In this document: piece by piece, positions 9,663 through 18,465 of the stretch | How the letters are laid out: the number at the start of each line of letters is the position of its first letter | How positions within the stretch are numbered: the stretch's first letter is position 1 | NCBI RefSeq assembly: GCF_018449435.1 | Contig: NZ_JAHCMU010000005.1 | Location: 62,001 to 126,000, forward strand | Length of the DNA: 64,000 bases | DNA from: Flagellimonas sp. 389 | GTDB taxonomy: Bacteria; Bacteroidota; Bacteroidia; Flavobacteriales; Flavobacteriaceae | Direction: 5' to 3' | Notes under the pieces: generated by a model | The model's input: the letters and a program-made list of their open reading frames with translations, nothing else | The model's database searches: none | Told to the model about the DNA's origin: nothing | Translations under genes and position numbers: made by a program

Positions 9663-10397
9663 ATGAAAACGACAAGGATAACATGTATGATCGTAGACGA
9701 TGAGCCTATGGCCTTGAGTCTTATCGAAAGTTATGTTCTAAAAACCCCGTTCTTAGAACTCAGACAAAAGTGCGATAGTGCCATTGAGGCTTTGACACTT
9801 ATAGAACAGGAACCTTTGGACCTGCTTTTTCTGGATATTCAAATGCCCGACCTTAACGGTTTGGAATTTTCCAAATTAGTGCCAAAAACATCGCGGATCA
9901 TATTCACGACCGCATTCAGTGAATACGCTATTGAAGGGTTTAAGGTAGAAGCACTGGACTATCTATTGAAACCTTTTGATTATGCCGAGTTTTTGGCCGC
10001 TGCAATGAAAGCAAAAGAGTGGTTTAGATTGGTACATGGACCGCACAAAGAAGAATCCGATGAAAAAGCACAGAACTTTTTGTTCGTAAAGTCGGGATAC
10101 AAGCAACTAAAAATCAATCTGGACGAAGTACTCTATTTTGAAGGTCTAAAGGACTACATCAAAATTTGGCTCAGGGATAATTCGAAGGCGGTATTGACTT
10201 TGATGTCTTTGAAACACCTTGAAAAACAGCTTCCATCCCATAAATTTATGCGTGTACACCGATCATTTATTGTAGCCCTTGATGTTATCGATGAGATCGA
10301 GCGAAGTCAAATCATCATCAACAACAAAAGAATCACGGTCTCTGAGCAGTACAAGCCTCATTTTTTGGACTATCTCAAGAAAAACTCACTAGATTGA
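9663..10397 (+). CDS. LytTR-family response regulator
   Basis: This 244-residue protein has an N-terminal receiver (acidic pair VDDEP, phosphoacceptor Asp58 in LDIQMPDLNG, conserved Thr and Lys in FTTAF and LLKPF) followed by a LytTR DNA-binding domain starting near KSGYKQLKINLDEV and including LYFEGLKDYIKIW and FMRVHRSFIV. It lies 17 nt downstream of the kinase gene, last in the exporter operon. LytTR regulators usually bind pairs of short direct repeats upstream of their targets; I did not find an unmistakable pair upstream of the TolC gene. Confidence 0.93.
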   Translation: MKTTRITCMIVDDEPMALSLIESYVLKTPFLELRQKCDSAIEALTLIEQEPLDLLFLDIQMPDLNGLEFSKLVPKTSRIIFTTAFSEYAIEGFKVEALDYLLKPFDYAEFLAAAMKAKEWFRLVHGPHKEESDEKAQNFLFVKSGYKQLKINLDEVLYFEGLKDYIKIWLRDNSKAVLTLMSLKHLEKQLPSHKFMRVHRSFIVALDVIDEIERSQIIINNKRITVSEQYKPHFLDYLKKNSLD

Positions 10398-10477
10398 TCT
10401 ATCAACAAAAAAGGTTACTATGGTCAGGTAACAACATCGAAACGATTAATCCTTTATCAATATCAATGATAGATAGA

Positions 10478-11746
10478 TTAATTTATCTTACGTTTTCTGA
10501 ACCATAGGTCTTCCAGACTCATATTTAGTGTCAGAATATGATAGTTTTCTTTTACCAGTATGTTCTGAATCTGACCTTTTGAGCCGTAACCATATGATAA
10601 GTTCAGTATAGAATTGTTGTCCCGCCCAATTGGAAGTCCTATACCACCGGTAATACTGTAACCATCTATTTTTGTATCGTTTATAGCCAAGTAACCGTTG
10701 TCATAGTTAAAACCAGCCCTAAATCGTATTCTCTCTACATATTTGTAACTAGATGTATTTTTAGCATATTCCAATCCAAATGCATAAATATCCTGGTCTG
10801 CATATTCTCCTATGTTCTCTTGCTGTCCGGTATTGGACCAATAGTTTTTCTTGTAGTCGGCGCTTAGGGTAAACGAGTTAAAAATTGTACCGCTTACTCC
10901 AAGACCTAGTTCCAAGGGCATTTTAAAGTCTGCCGCTGTGTCTGGTTCCTCATCTTCTACGGTAATCTCCGAAGCATCCAAGGTTTTGAGCACCGAACGT
11001 TTTAAATTTCCATTTAAACTAGTTGGAAACTGAACGGTACCGCCCAAAGTAAACTTATCGGTAATATCGTATTGTATTCCAAGACCCAAACGTATACCAC
11101 TATAATTGGTTGTCTCGGTCAATTGAAAAGCGCTATTATTGATTATGAACGCTTCATTTTCCTCTATGTTGCCAAAAAGAAAAGAAGTACTGACCCCTAA
11201 TCGTAATTTTTCGATGATGCTATAACCAAGATTCAGTCTAAGGTCACTTAATCCCCCCAATCCTGTTACGCTGCTTTCAAACGTTTCACTGGAACCTTCG
11301 ATATTGGTCTGTAAACCTACTAATGAGTATCCTACATCGCTATAGGGAACCATAGTGATTCCAGCTCCCAACCCGTCCGTAATCCGAAATGCAAACGCCA
11401 AGTTGGAAAAGTTCAAGGTAGTCTTGCCGTCATCAGATACTTCATTGCTGATGTAGTCATATTGCCCCCTGACACCCACATCGTAAAAAAAGGAATTTTT
11501 GGGAGTCAAAGCGTAGTTGGAAGGGTTTAAATTATTGATTTCGGTTTCTGTCTTTAATCCAATACCCGTATAGCCCATACCATTGGACCTTCCTATACTG
11601 GTCTGGTTGATGACCCCTAAACCGTACAATGAATATGGGGAACTGGTCAATCCTTCCGACTGGGCGAGTGTACAATTTACAGACAGTGCTATTCCTGCAA
11701 AAGTCGTAAACAAGGTTATTTTATTCATTTTCATCATAAACGGCAT
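10478..11746 (-). CDS. outer-membrane beta-barrel protein, FadL/OmpP1-like fold
   Basis: The 422-residue product has a signal peptide (ITLFTTFAGIALSVNCTLAQ) and then alternating amphipathic strands rich in Gly/Tyr/Asn throughout, ending in a strand-like C-terminus. The pattern (LGLGVSGTIFNSFTLSADYK, FRAGFNYDNGYLAI, LSYGYGSKGQI) resembles the outer-membrane transporter family that includes FadL and PorV, though I cannot assign a substrate. The coding start overlaps the end of the upstream DUF4270 gene; Met codons at 11746, 11737, 11734 and 11728 are all possible, and one of the later ones gives the most typical signal peptide. Overlap with the DUF4270 gene implies co-translation of a lipoprotein and a barrel. 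Confidence 0.78.
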   Translation of the reverse strand: MPFMMKMNKITLFTTFAGIALSVNCTLAQSEGLTSSPYSLYGLGVINQTSIGRSNGMGYTGIGLKTETEINNLNPSNYALTPKNSFFYDVGVRGQYDYISNEVSDDGKTTLNFSNLAFAFRITDGLGAGITMVPYSDVGYSLVGLQTNIEGSSETFESSVTGLGGLSDLRLNLGYSIIEKLRLGVSTSFLFGNIEENEAFIINNSAFQLTETTNYSGIRLGLGIQYDITDKFTLGGTVQFPTSLNGNLKRSVLKTLDASEITVEDEEPDTAADFKMPLELGLGVSGTIFNSFTLSADYKKNYWSNTGQQENIGEYADQDIYAFGLEYAKNTSSYKYVERIRFRAGFNYDNGYLAINDTKIDGYSITGGIGLPIGRDNNSILNLSYGYGSKGQIQNILVKENYHILTLNMSLEDLWFRKRKIN

Positions 11747-13040
11747 AGGTAAGTTCCAATGTGGTTTGGTAGTCAGGACTTGTGTTTCCGTTCAACACAA
11801 ACCTATCAACAGTAGTATTGTAATTGTCAGGTAAAAGGATAAGTGCTTCGTCAGTATCCCTTTCTGCCTTTAACAGTTCTTCTATATAACTGCCCAATGA
11901 TATTTCGTAATAGATATCGTTGAATTCTTGACCATCGGTATTAAGTACCGCCACTACGGGCGTAGTGCTTGCGACCAACAGTTGTTCTGTTAAGTCATTG
12001 TTCTGATCGACGATATAAACCGATAGATTGTCCCTCAATATTAATTCGTCGTTATAAGCACCTTCTGTTGGCTTTATTTTGAGAACGGCATCCAAAATGG
12101 TGCCTTGCCCCGGAATATCATAGATAGATTTAATGTGGGGAAACTGTATCCTTGTTGCAATGCCTATACCCGATTGTATATAGCTTTGATTTTCCGATTC
12201 GGAGCTGCTCAGATTTATTTCTTGATCTATAAGGCTATTTAGATAATCGTTTGGATTTTCTGCGGTAATCTGATTAAAAAACGGAATTGGGGAATCAGAG
12301 GTATTTATGCTAAAATCTATAAAATACTGTTCTTGATCGTTTTCTTCCGAAATACTAAAATAAAGCCTCATGATACTTGATTCCAATAAAAACCCTAAAA
12401 CCGAACCGTTGTTGGTTTCGTCCGGTATAAATGCGACACCTTTTAAGTATTCCGTAAATTCATCGGAGTTTGTAAGTGTTTTGTCTTGTAAACCTTCAAA
12501 TAAAGCGGCTCCAAAATCATCGTTCAACTTGATTTCAATCGAATCTGTTTGCAAAGGTCTCGGTGAAAAGTCGATATAGCCCAAGTCTTCATCGGCGTAG
12601 GCAATTGTACTGGAATTGTAAAAGTTTTCATCATCCTCAGGCTTCATTTGCTCAGTGAGCTCCTTGATATGAATACCATTGGTCTGTAATGTATCGTTGT
12701 AGTAATACTCGTCGTATTTAAGGTAAAAAACAATACTGTCATATTCGGCCTCGGTATCTATAGTATAGGTCGATGGGAGTAATTCTGCGTAGCTTGAACT
12801 CTGCACCGTACCAAATACAGAATCAGTATATTTTCCTATCAACATTCGTGTTGTCGTTGCGGTTATTATACTATCAAATTTCATGGTCGATGTTTCAACC
12901 GTTAGAGTATCCACCAACAACACCCGTATATTACTATCTGTAAATGCTTCGCCAGCAACAAAATCGGAGTTCAGGTTATCTTCACTACAAGCCAAAAGCA
13001 CCAATAGCAATATCCCCAACATCCCTATAATTCTAAGCAT
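11721..13040 (-). CDS. DUF4270 family lipoprotein
   Basis: This 439-residue protein begins with a lipoprotein signal peptide ending LLVLLAC (Cys18) and continues with the segments typical of DUF4270: IITATTTRMLIGKYTDSVFGTVQSS-like sequence near residues 60-85, a middle beta-rich domain, and a C-terminal TTLELTYAV-type end. Its function is unknown. It would be anchored in the outer membrane. Its 3' end overlaps the start of the barrel gene by up to 26 nt, so the two form a coupled pair on the - strand. The upstream gap to the divergent kelch gene is 226 nt and holds no further gene. Confidence 0.85.
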   Translation of the reverse strand: MLRIIGMLGILLLVLLACSEDNLNSDFVAGEAFTDSNIRVLLVDTLTVETSTMKFDSIITATTTRMLIGKYTDSVFGTVQSSSYAELLPSTYTIDTEAEYDSIVFYLKYDEYYYNDTLQTNGIHIKELTEQMKPEDDENFYNSSTIAYADEDLGYIDFSPRPLQTDSIEIKLNDDFGAALFEGLQDKTLTNSDEFTEYLKGVAFIPDETNNGSVLGFLLESSIMRLYFSISEENDQEQYFIDFSINTSDSPIPFFNQITAENPNDYLNSLIDQEINLSSSESENQSYIQSGIGIATRIQFPHIKSIYDIPGQGTILDAVLKIKPTEGAYNDELILRDNLSVYIVDQNNDLTEQLLVASTTPVVAVLNTDGQEFNDIYYEISLGSYIEELLKAERDTDEALILLPDNYNTTVDRFVLNGNTSPDYQTTLELTYAVYDENE

Positions 13041-13236
13041 ATTCTAATGTTTTGGGTAAATGTAAATGGAGACCCCGAGCATTAAAACCAGAATAGACCA
13101 AACCCAAATCTTACAAGATAAAAGGGCTCATTTTCAATACAAAAGTCAAACTTTATGTTGGTAGATTATATAGGCAGGTTCATAGGTTAAAAAGCCGACT
13201 TTATCTATTTTGGTTTTAAACTGGAAATAAGCTTTA

Positions 13237-13244
13237 TAGTTTTG
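13237..13244 (+). promoter_or_regulatory. -7 element TAGTTTTG of the kelch gene
   Basis: An exact match to the Bacteroidota -7 consensus TAnnTTTG lies 22 nt before the kelch start codon. TTTG at 13209-13212 could be the -33 box, but the 24-nt spacing is a few bases longer than usual. The predicted transcript would start near 13251 with a short leader. Confidence 0.5.
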
Positions 13245-13266
13245 ACAATCAATTAATCTTAACTAT

Positions 13267-14265
13267 ATGGAAAAATCAAGACAGTCACTTAAAATAGTAT
13301 CTCTTTTAAGTCTATCATTTATTTTCTTAACAGGTTGTTCAAATGATGACGACGATGATGATGATTTGGGCAATTGGACCAACCGCTCGGTATTTGATGG
13401 AAGTCCACGTAGTAGCTCAGCAAGTTTTACCATAGACAATATTGGTTATATAGCAGTAGGATATGATGGAGACGATTATCTTAATTCTGTTTGGTCCTAT
13501 GACATGGACGGAGATTTCTGGTCACAGAAGGCCGATTTCCCAGGAGTAGCAAGAAATGCAGCGGTAGGTTTTGAAATTAATGGAACTGGTTATGTAGGCT
13601 CTGGTTATGATGGACTTGATGAGTTAGGGGATTTTTACTCCTATAACCCAGGTTCAAATACATGGACAGAGATTGCAGCATTACCCTCAACTACAAGGAG
13701 GAGCGCTGTAGCTTTTGGTATTAATGGGTATGGCTACTTTGGAACTGGGTATGATGGCGAAAACGACCGCAAAGATTTTTGGAAATATGATCCCGCAACC
13801 GATACATGGTCAGAACTTGTTGGGTTTGGTGGGAATAAAAGAAGAGCTGCTACTACTTTCCGTATAGGCGACTTAGTCTACTTGGGAACAGGGGTGTCCA
13901 ATGGAAGTTATTTGGAAGATTTTTGGGTTTTTGATGCCGCAACGGAAAGTTGGACGAAAAAGTTGGATTTGGACGAGGAAGACGACTACTCGATTACAAG
14001 AAGTAATGCCGTAGGTTTTGCTATAAACGGTTACGGCTATATCGCCTGCGGCGAGAGCAGTGGTACCTTGTCCTCCGTATGGGAATACGACCCTTCTACG
14101 GACACTTGGGAAAACAAGACCAATTTTGAAGGTACTACAAGACAAGATCCGGTCGCATTCTCAAATTCATCAATGGCTTTTGTGGGCCTTGGCCGAACCG
14201 GCAGTCTATATTTAGATGATTTTGACGAATTCTTCCCGTTTGAAGAATATGATGAAGATGATTAA
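13267..14265 (+). CDS. six-blade kelch-repeat surface lipoprotein
   Basis: The 332-residue product has a lipoprotein signal (SFIFLTGC) followed at once by SN and seven consecutive Asp, matching the acidic lipoprotein export signal that sends Bacteroidota lipoproteins to the cell surface. The rest is six kelch blades of about 48 residues, each with a GYGY/VGxGYDG strand pair and a DFWxYDPxTxxW strand, giving a closed beta-propeller. It ends in an acidic tail (EEYDEDD). No catalytic motif is visible. A strong hairpin follows the gene, and a DUF4907 gene plus a LytS/LytTR pair follow on the same strand, so it may be the extracellular ligand-binding part of a sensory cassette. This functional link is inference. 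Confidence 0.85.
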   Translation: MEKSRQSLKIVSLLSLSFIFLTGCSNDDDDDDDLGNWTNRSVFDGSPRSSSASFTIDNIGYIAVGYDGDDYLNSVWSYDMDGDFWSQKADFPGVARNAAVGFEINGTGYVGSGYDGLDELGDFYSYNPGSNTWTEIAALPSTTRRSAVAFGINGYGYFGTGYDGENDRKDFWKYDPATDTWSELVGFGGNKRRAATTFRIGDLVYLGTGVSNGSYLEDFWVFDAATESWTKKLDLDEEDDYSITRSNAVGFAINGYGYIACGESSGTLSSVWEYDPSTDTWENKTNFEGTTRQDPVAFSNSSMAFVGLGRTGSLYLDDFDEFFPFEEYDEDD

Positions 14266-14297
14266 AGTTTTAGGGTTGGATTTTTTTTAATTGAATG

Positions 14298-14332
14298 AAC
14301 GGGGCTGTTCCGCTGAGGCGGCCAGCCCCGTT
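14298..14332 (+). terminator. strong GC-rich hairpin after the kelch gene
   Basis: Exact 10-bp arms (14298-14307 and 14323-14332) enclose a further 4-bp GC stem (14310-14313 with 14318-14321) and a TGAG loop. The T-tract afterwards is short, so termination may be partial, letting some transcription continue into the DUF4907 and kinase genes. It lies in the 86-nt gap between the two genes. Confidence 0.65.
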
Positions 14333-14351
14333 TAAGTTAAAATAGACACAA

Positions 14352-14690
14352 ATGAAATCATTAACTAAAAAACTTATTATAATTTCTGCTGTATTCGCTA
14401 TGGGATTGTTTTTTTTGATGGCCATAGATTCTTGGCCAAAGGAGAAAACCCAAGAACAAGTTTTAAAATCAAAGGTCATTATAGTAGATGGAGGTTTTGG
14501 TTATCAAATCTATAATAAAAAGAAGCTAATTATTGAACAGAATTTTATTCCAGCTATTTCTGGAAAGAAACCATTTGTATTGGCCAAAGATGCCCAACTG
14601 ATTGCCGATTTGGTCGTGAAAAAACTCTCAAACGGCGAAAGTCCAATAATTTATAAGGAAGAAATGGACAAACTCAATATTGAGCTATAG
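14352..14690 (+). CDS. DUF4907 family membrane-anchored protein
   Basis: This small protein (112 residues) has an N-terminal transmembrane or uncleaved signal segment (LIIISAVFAMGLFFLMAI), then a periplasmic domain of about 80 residues. The pattern FGYQIYNKKKLIIEQNFIPAISGKKPF... followed by VVKKLSNGESP matches my recollection of DUF4907, a family of unknown function. It sits between a kelch lipoprotein gene and a LytS kinase gene whose TTG/GTG start overlaps or follows its stop closely, suggesting it works with that kinase, perhaps as a periplasmic accessory. The Pfam assignment is from memory of the motif, not from a search. Confidence 0.75.
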   Translation: MKSLTKKLIIISAVFAMGLFFLMAIDSWPKEKTQEQVLKSKVIIVDGGFGYQIYNKKKLIIEQNFIPAISGKKPFVLAKDAQLIADLVVKKLSNGESPIIYKEEMDKLNIEL

Positions 14691-15726
14691 TGGCATAAAG
14701 ACAGTGGACATTACAAAAAAACATACCTATCAGTTTTCACTCCATTTTTTTTTATGGCTAGTGCTATCCATCCTATTGTTTTACCCTTTTATTTCAGAGC
14801 CAAGGCCTATACCTCCAGATGTACCCATACGTTTTGTTGTTGTAATTTCACTGTTCTATTTCAACTATTCTTTTCTGGTTCCAAGACTCTTGCTAAAAAA
14901 TCGTACAGCTATTTACATCATTGTTTCTCTCTTTATAATTCTGGGGATTATTTTCTTAAAAGAAAGGTATTTTCCTTTTCGTCCCCCTGAAAATATTCCA
15001 CCCTTTCCACAAGATCGCCACGCTTTCTACATGTCAAGGCAATTTATTATGTCCATCGTTGTTTTTAGTGTTCCTTTTGTCACCAGTACTGCATTAAGGA
15101 TTTACATTGAATGGCGAAGGAATGACGATTTGCGCAAAATAGTGGAAAAGGAGAAAATCAATTCAGAGCTTCAGTTCCTAAAGACCCAGTTGAACCCGCA
15201 CTTTCTCTTCAACTCATTGAATGCCATCTATTCCCTTTCGGTAAAAAATTCTCCCGACACCTCTGATGCCATCATCAATATATCTGAACTCATGCGCTAT
15301 ATGTTATACGAAGCAGATAAGGAGTTTGTGCCGTTGGGAAAAGAATTGGAATACATTCAAAATTATGTAAGATTACAGCGAATTCGACTTTCCGATAGCG
15401 AAAACGTAGTCTTGAAAATTTCCGGTGAAGATAAAGGAAAGTCGATACCGCCCTTATTGTTTATTTCCTTTATCGAAAATGCCTTTAAATATGGTACTGA
15501 TTTCAAGGGAAGGACAAACGTTAAAATAAACCTTTCCATTGAAAAAGAGTCCATACACCTATACGTAATGAACAAAATAGGAGCGTTTCGAAAAAAAGTA
15601 GAAAGCTCGGGCGTTGGATTGGTCAACATAAAAAATCGTCTAACGCTTTTATATCCTAATTCGCACGATTTGACCGTACAAGACGATGGTGTCAATTATG
15701 AAGTAAACCTTACCTTAAAATTGTAA
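14680..15726 (+). CDS. LytS-type sensor histidine kinase of the kelch/DUF4907 cassette
   Basis: The product (348 residues) has four hydrophobic helices in its first 140 residues, a Pro-rich extracytoplasmic loop (FPFRPPENIPPFP), then a His_kinase domain with QLNPHFLFNS (His174) and HATPase motifs ENAFKYG and SGVGLVNIKNRL. No ATG is available near the 5' end: the frame opens with TTG at 14680, overlapping the DUF4907 stop by 11 nt, and GTG at 14704 is the main alternative. The gene is 2 nt from the following LytTR regulator. Same architecture as the kinase at 8581 but clearly diverged. Confidence 0.88.
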   Translation: MSYSGIKTVDITKKHTYQFSLHFFLWLVLSILLFYPFISEPRPIPPDVPIRFVVVISLFYFNYSFLVPRLLLKNRTAIYIIVSLFIILGIIFLKERYFPFRPPENIPPFPQDRHAFYMSRQFIMSIVVFSVPFVTSTALRIYIEWRRNDDLRKIVEKEKINSELQFLKTQLNPHFLFNSLNAIYSLSVKNSPDTSDAIINISELMRYMLYEADKEFVPLGKELEYIQNYVRLQRIRLSDSENVVLKISGEDKGKSIPPLLFISFIENAFKYGTDFKGRTNVKINLSIEKESIHLYVMNKIGAFRKKVESSGVGLVNIKNRLTLLYPNSHDLTVQDDGVNYEVNLTLKL

Positions 15727-15728
15727 TT

Positions 15729-16454
15729 ATGAAATGTATAATTATCGATGATGAACCTTTGGCAATAGATCTTTTGGAAGGCTACTGTAACAAAATGGGC
15801 TTTGTTGAAGTAGTTGGCACTTTTACCAATCCACTCAATGCCATTTCCATATTAAAAGAAGGTAATGTTGACCTCATTTTTTGCGATATCGAACTACCAC
15901 AAATAAGCGGTGTCGATTTTATAGGATCTTTGGAGAACCGTCCGCTATTTATCTTTACGACCGCATATTCACAATATGCTGTTGAAGGCTTTGAATTAAA
16001 TGCCGTTGATTATTTGGTAAAGCCCATTCCTTACCATCGTTTTATAAAAGCTGTTTCACGAGCAAAAGAACTATTGACAAAAAAAGAAAAACCTGTCAAG
16101 GCCAATGTATTTCCTTCCTATGGGGCAAAGAACGAAAATCAAAAATTCATTTTTGTAAAGTCAGAGCATGAAAGTGTCAAGATAAACCTGGATGAAATTC
16201 AATATGTTCAAGGTCTTAAGGATTATTTAAAAATCCATATAGCGGGATCCAATAAAACTATCCTGACATTGTTAAACTTCAAGGAAATGCTTGATAAATT
16301 GCCACAAAACCAATTTATACGCGTGCATAAATCTTTTCTGGTCAATATAAATTTTATACAGAGTGTCCAGAGAAACCGAATTGTAATCGATGACATTAGA
16401 ATACCAATTGGAGAAAGTCATAAGACACAACTCTTTTCTTTTTTGGGATTATGA
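15729..16454 (+). CDS. LytTR-family response regulator of the kelch/DUF4907 cassette
   Basis: This 241-residue regulator has a receiver with IDDEP and phosphoacceptor Asp53 (CDIELP), the Thr/Lys switch residues in FTTAYSQYA and LVKPI, and a LytTR domain (VKSEHESVKINLDEI, YVQGLKDYLKIHI, FIRVHKSFLVNI). It follows the kinase by 2 nt and is the last gene of the + strand cluster. Likely targets are the kelch/DUF4907 genes themselves or unlinked surface genes; nothing in the sequence settles this. Confidence 0.92.
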   Translation: MKCIIIDDEPLAIDLLEGYCNKMGFVEVVGTFTNPLNAISILKEGNVDLIFCDIELPQISGVDFIGSLENRPLFIFTTAYSQYAVEGFELNAVDYLVKPIPYHRFIKAVSRAKELLTKKEKPVKANVFPSYGAKNENQKFIFVKSEHESVKINLDEIQYVQGLKDYLKIHIAGSNKTILTLLNFKEMLDKLPQNQFIRVHKSFLVNINFIQSVQRNRIVIDDIRIPIGESHKTQLFSFLGL

Positions 16455-16525
16455 AAAATATATAACTATGGAATCTTAAGAACGACGATTACCTATAGTT
16501 TCAAACTAGCAAAAAAAATAAATTT

Positions 16526-17827
16526 TTACTTCTTCCTCATGAAAATTGTAATGGGAACACCAGTAAAATCAAAGTTTTCCCGAAGCTTGTTTTCCAAAAA
16601 ACGTTTATAAGGTTCGCGCACATATTGTGGTAGATTGCAGAAAAAAGCAAACTGTGGGTATGGTGTGGGCAATTGGGTACAAAACTTAATTTTTACATAC
16701 TTTCCTTTGTAGGCCGGCGGTGGCGTATTTTCAATTATGGGCAACATAATGTCGTTCAATTTTCGGGTCACGACCTTTTTTGAACGATTTTTAAAGACAT
16801 CCACGGCAGTTTCAATTGCTTTAAAAATACGTTGTTTGGTCAGCACCGAAATAAATAGAATTGGCACATCATCAAAAGGTTCTATTGCCTGTTTTATCTT
16901 TTGGGTATATTCTTTCACGGAATTGGTTTCTTTTTCCACCAAATCCCATTTGTTTACCAAGATTACAACGCCTTTATTGTTTCGCTGCGCCAACCAAAAG
17001 ATATTCTGCACTTGTCCGTCAAAACCTCTTGTGGCATCTACCAATAAAATACAAACATCGCAATGTTCAATAGCTCTCACAGAGCGCATTACAGAGTAAA
17101 ACTCCAAATCTTCCTTTACCTTGGCCTTTCTTCGGATTCCAGCCGTATCGACTAGGTTGAATTCAAATCCGAACCTATTGTATTTGGTATCTATGCTATC
17201 ACGCGTAGTCCCAGCAATATCCGTAACAATGTAACGGTCTTCACCAATTAGCGCATTAATGAAAGAGGATTTACCTGCGTTCGGCCTACCTACTACTGCA
17301 AATCGCGGCAAATCACTTTCTTCTTCCACAACTTCCGGAAGTTCTTTGACCAGTGCATCCAATAGCTCTCCTGTCCCACTTCCGTTTATACTCGATAAGG
17401 TAAAATAGTCACCAAGACCCAAAGCATAAAACTCTACAGCATCCGCTTCACGTTGGGCATTGTCCACTTTATTAATGGCGAGGAAAATAGGTTTATTGAC
17501 CCTACGCAATAGTTTAGCAACATCTTCATCCATTCCCGTTACCCCAGATTCAACATCTACCATAAAAATAATGGCATCAGCTTCGTCTATGGCAAGCTCA
17601 ACTTGTTTGTCAATCTCCTGCTCAAAAATATCATCACTTCCCAATACATAACCTCCTGTATCAATAAGCGAAAATTCTTTTCCGTTCCAATCACTTTTTC
17701 CGTAATGACGGTCACGTGTTACACCGCTAACGGCATCCACAATAGCTTCTCGACGTTGAATGAGTCGATTAAAAAAAGTGGATTTACCCACGTTCGGTCT
17801 TCCTACAATTGCAACAATAGCACCCAT
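16526..17827 (-). CDS. der: ribosome-associated GTPase Der (EngA)
   Basis: A 433-residue double-G-domain GTPase needed for 50S ribosome assembly. The first G domain starts at once ([17 protein letters not shown]), the second follows after an acidic linker ([17 protein letters not shown]) and the KH-like domain ends the protein ([11 protein letters not shown]). ATG 17827 was chosen because it places [15 protein letters not shown] at the N-terminus as in relatives; ATG 17833 in the same frame is possible. It is monocistronic on the - strand. Length and all G motifs are normal. Confidence 0.96.
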   Translation of the reverse strand: MGAIVAIVGRPNVGKSTFFNRLIQRREAIVDAVSGVTRDRHYGKSDWNGKEFSLIDTGGYVLGSDDIFEQEIDKQVELAIDEADAIIFMVDVESGVTGMDEDVAKLLRRVNKPIFLAINKVDNAQREADAVEFYALGLGDYFTLSSINGSGTGELLDALVKELPEVVEEESDLPRFAVVGRPNAGKSSFINALIGEDRYIVTDIAGTTRDSIDTKYNRFGFEFNLVDTAGIRRKAKVKEDLEFYSVMRSVRAIEHCDVCILLVDATRGFDGQVQNIFWLAQRNNKGVVILVNKWDLVEKETNSVKEYTQKIKQAIEPFDDVPILFISVLTKQRIFKAIETAVDVFKNRSKKVVTRKLNDIMLPIIENTPPPAYKGKYVKIKFCTQLPTPYPQFAFFCNLPQYVREPYKRFLENKLRENFDFTGVPITIFMRKK

Positions 17828-17843
17828 CAACATTAAATTTTGG

Positions 17844-17851
17844 CAAAAATA
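17844..17851 (-). promoter_or_regulatory. -7 element (TATTTTTG) of der
   Basis: On the - strand this reads TATTTTTG, an exact TAnnTTTG match, 11-17 nt before the possible der start codons. No clear -33 TTG is present at the usual spacing. Confidence 0.4.
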
Positions 17852-17904
17852 CCACTAATTATGAAGAAAAAAATGATATCTTTTTTAATCAATTTCAATA
17901 CGTT

Positions 17905-18408
17905 ATGAATGATATAGGTAATGAAATCGTCTTACGTCCCAGGTTTGACATACTTTTAAATTCAGACCTTGAGCCATTACTAGAGGTTTTTGATAAAACC
18001 GAACAAGACCAATTATTGGTAAAACGGTTGGATGAGCATATCTATATTCGATTTAAAAAGAACGATACCACGTTTTGGTCTCCCCAACTCCATTTAGAAC
18101 TGACCTCTTTTGAAAAAGGAGTGAGCAGTATACATGGGGTTTTTGGACCAAATCCCACCCTTTGGACCTTCTTTATGTTTCTACATTTTGGCATAGGTAC
18201 GCTTTTCATCATTTTAGGAATTTTTGCCTATTCAAATTATTCCCTGGGCCACGATATTACGCTTTGGATGGTTGGAATGGTGTTTTTAGTGTTGATATGG
18301 TTTGCGCTATATGCATTTGGAAGACTTGGAAAGGCTAAAGGGCGACCACAAATGAAGCAGCTAAAGAATTATCTGTATGAGTTGATTTCTGATTTTGATA
18401 AAAAGTAA
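17905..18408 (+). CDS. uncharacterised membrane protein
   Basis: A 167-residue protein of no family I recognise. The N-terminal half (about residues 1-88) is soluble and strand/helix mixed (VLRPRFDILLNSDLEPLLEV, LDEHIYIRFKKNDTTFWSPQ). Two transmembrane helices follow (about residues 90-112 and 119-140), then a basic C-terminal tail. It is divergent from der with a 71-nt gap and convergent with the choice-of-anchor I gene. Its place next to der is the only clue to function. It does not carry G-domain motifs of its own. Confidence 0.75.
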   Translation: MNDIGNEIVLRPRFDILLNSDLEPLLEVFDKTEQDQLLVKRLDEHIYIRFKKNDTTFWSPQLHLELTSFEKGVSSIHGVFGPNPTLWTFFMFLHFGIGTLFIILGIFAYSNYSLGHDITLWMVGMVFLVLIWFALYAFGRLGKAKGRPQMKQLKNYLYELISDFDKK

Positions 18409-18465
18409 AAGGCACAGTCCGTAGACCATACCCTTAACCAACTTAAACTATGAAGCAAAAAATAT

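Noticed and set aside
10413..10435. GTTAC...GTAAC inverted repeat after the first LytTR gene as a terminator
   Set aside because: Only 5 bp of pairing with a 9-nt loop and no T-tract.
17905..18408. GTP-binding function for the protein beside der
   Set aside because: No P-loop or NKxD motif is present; any such label would come only from its neighbour.
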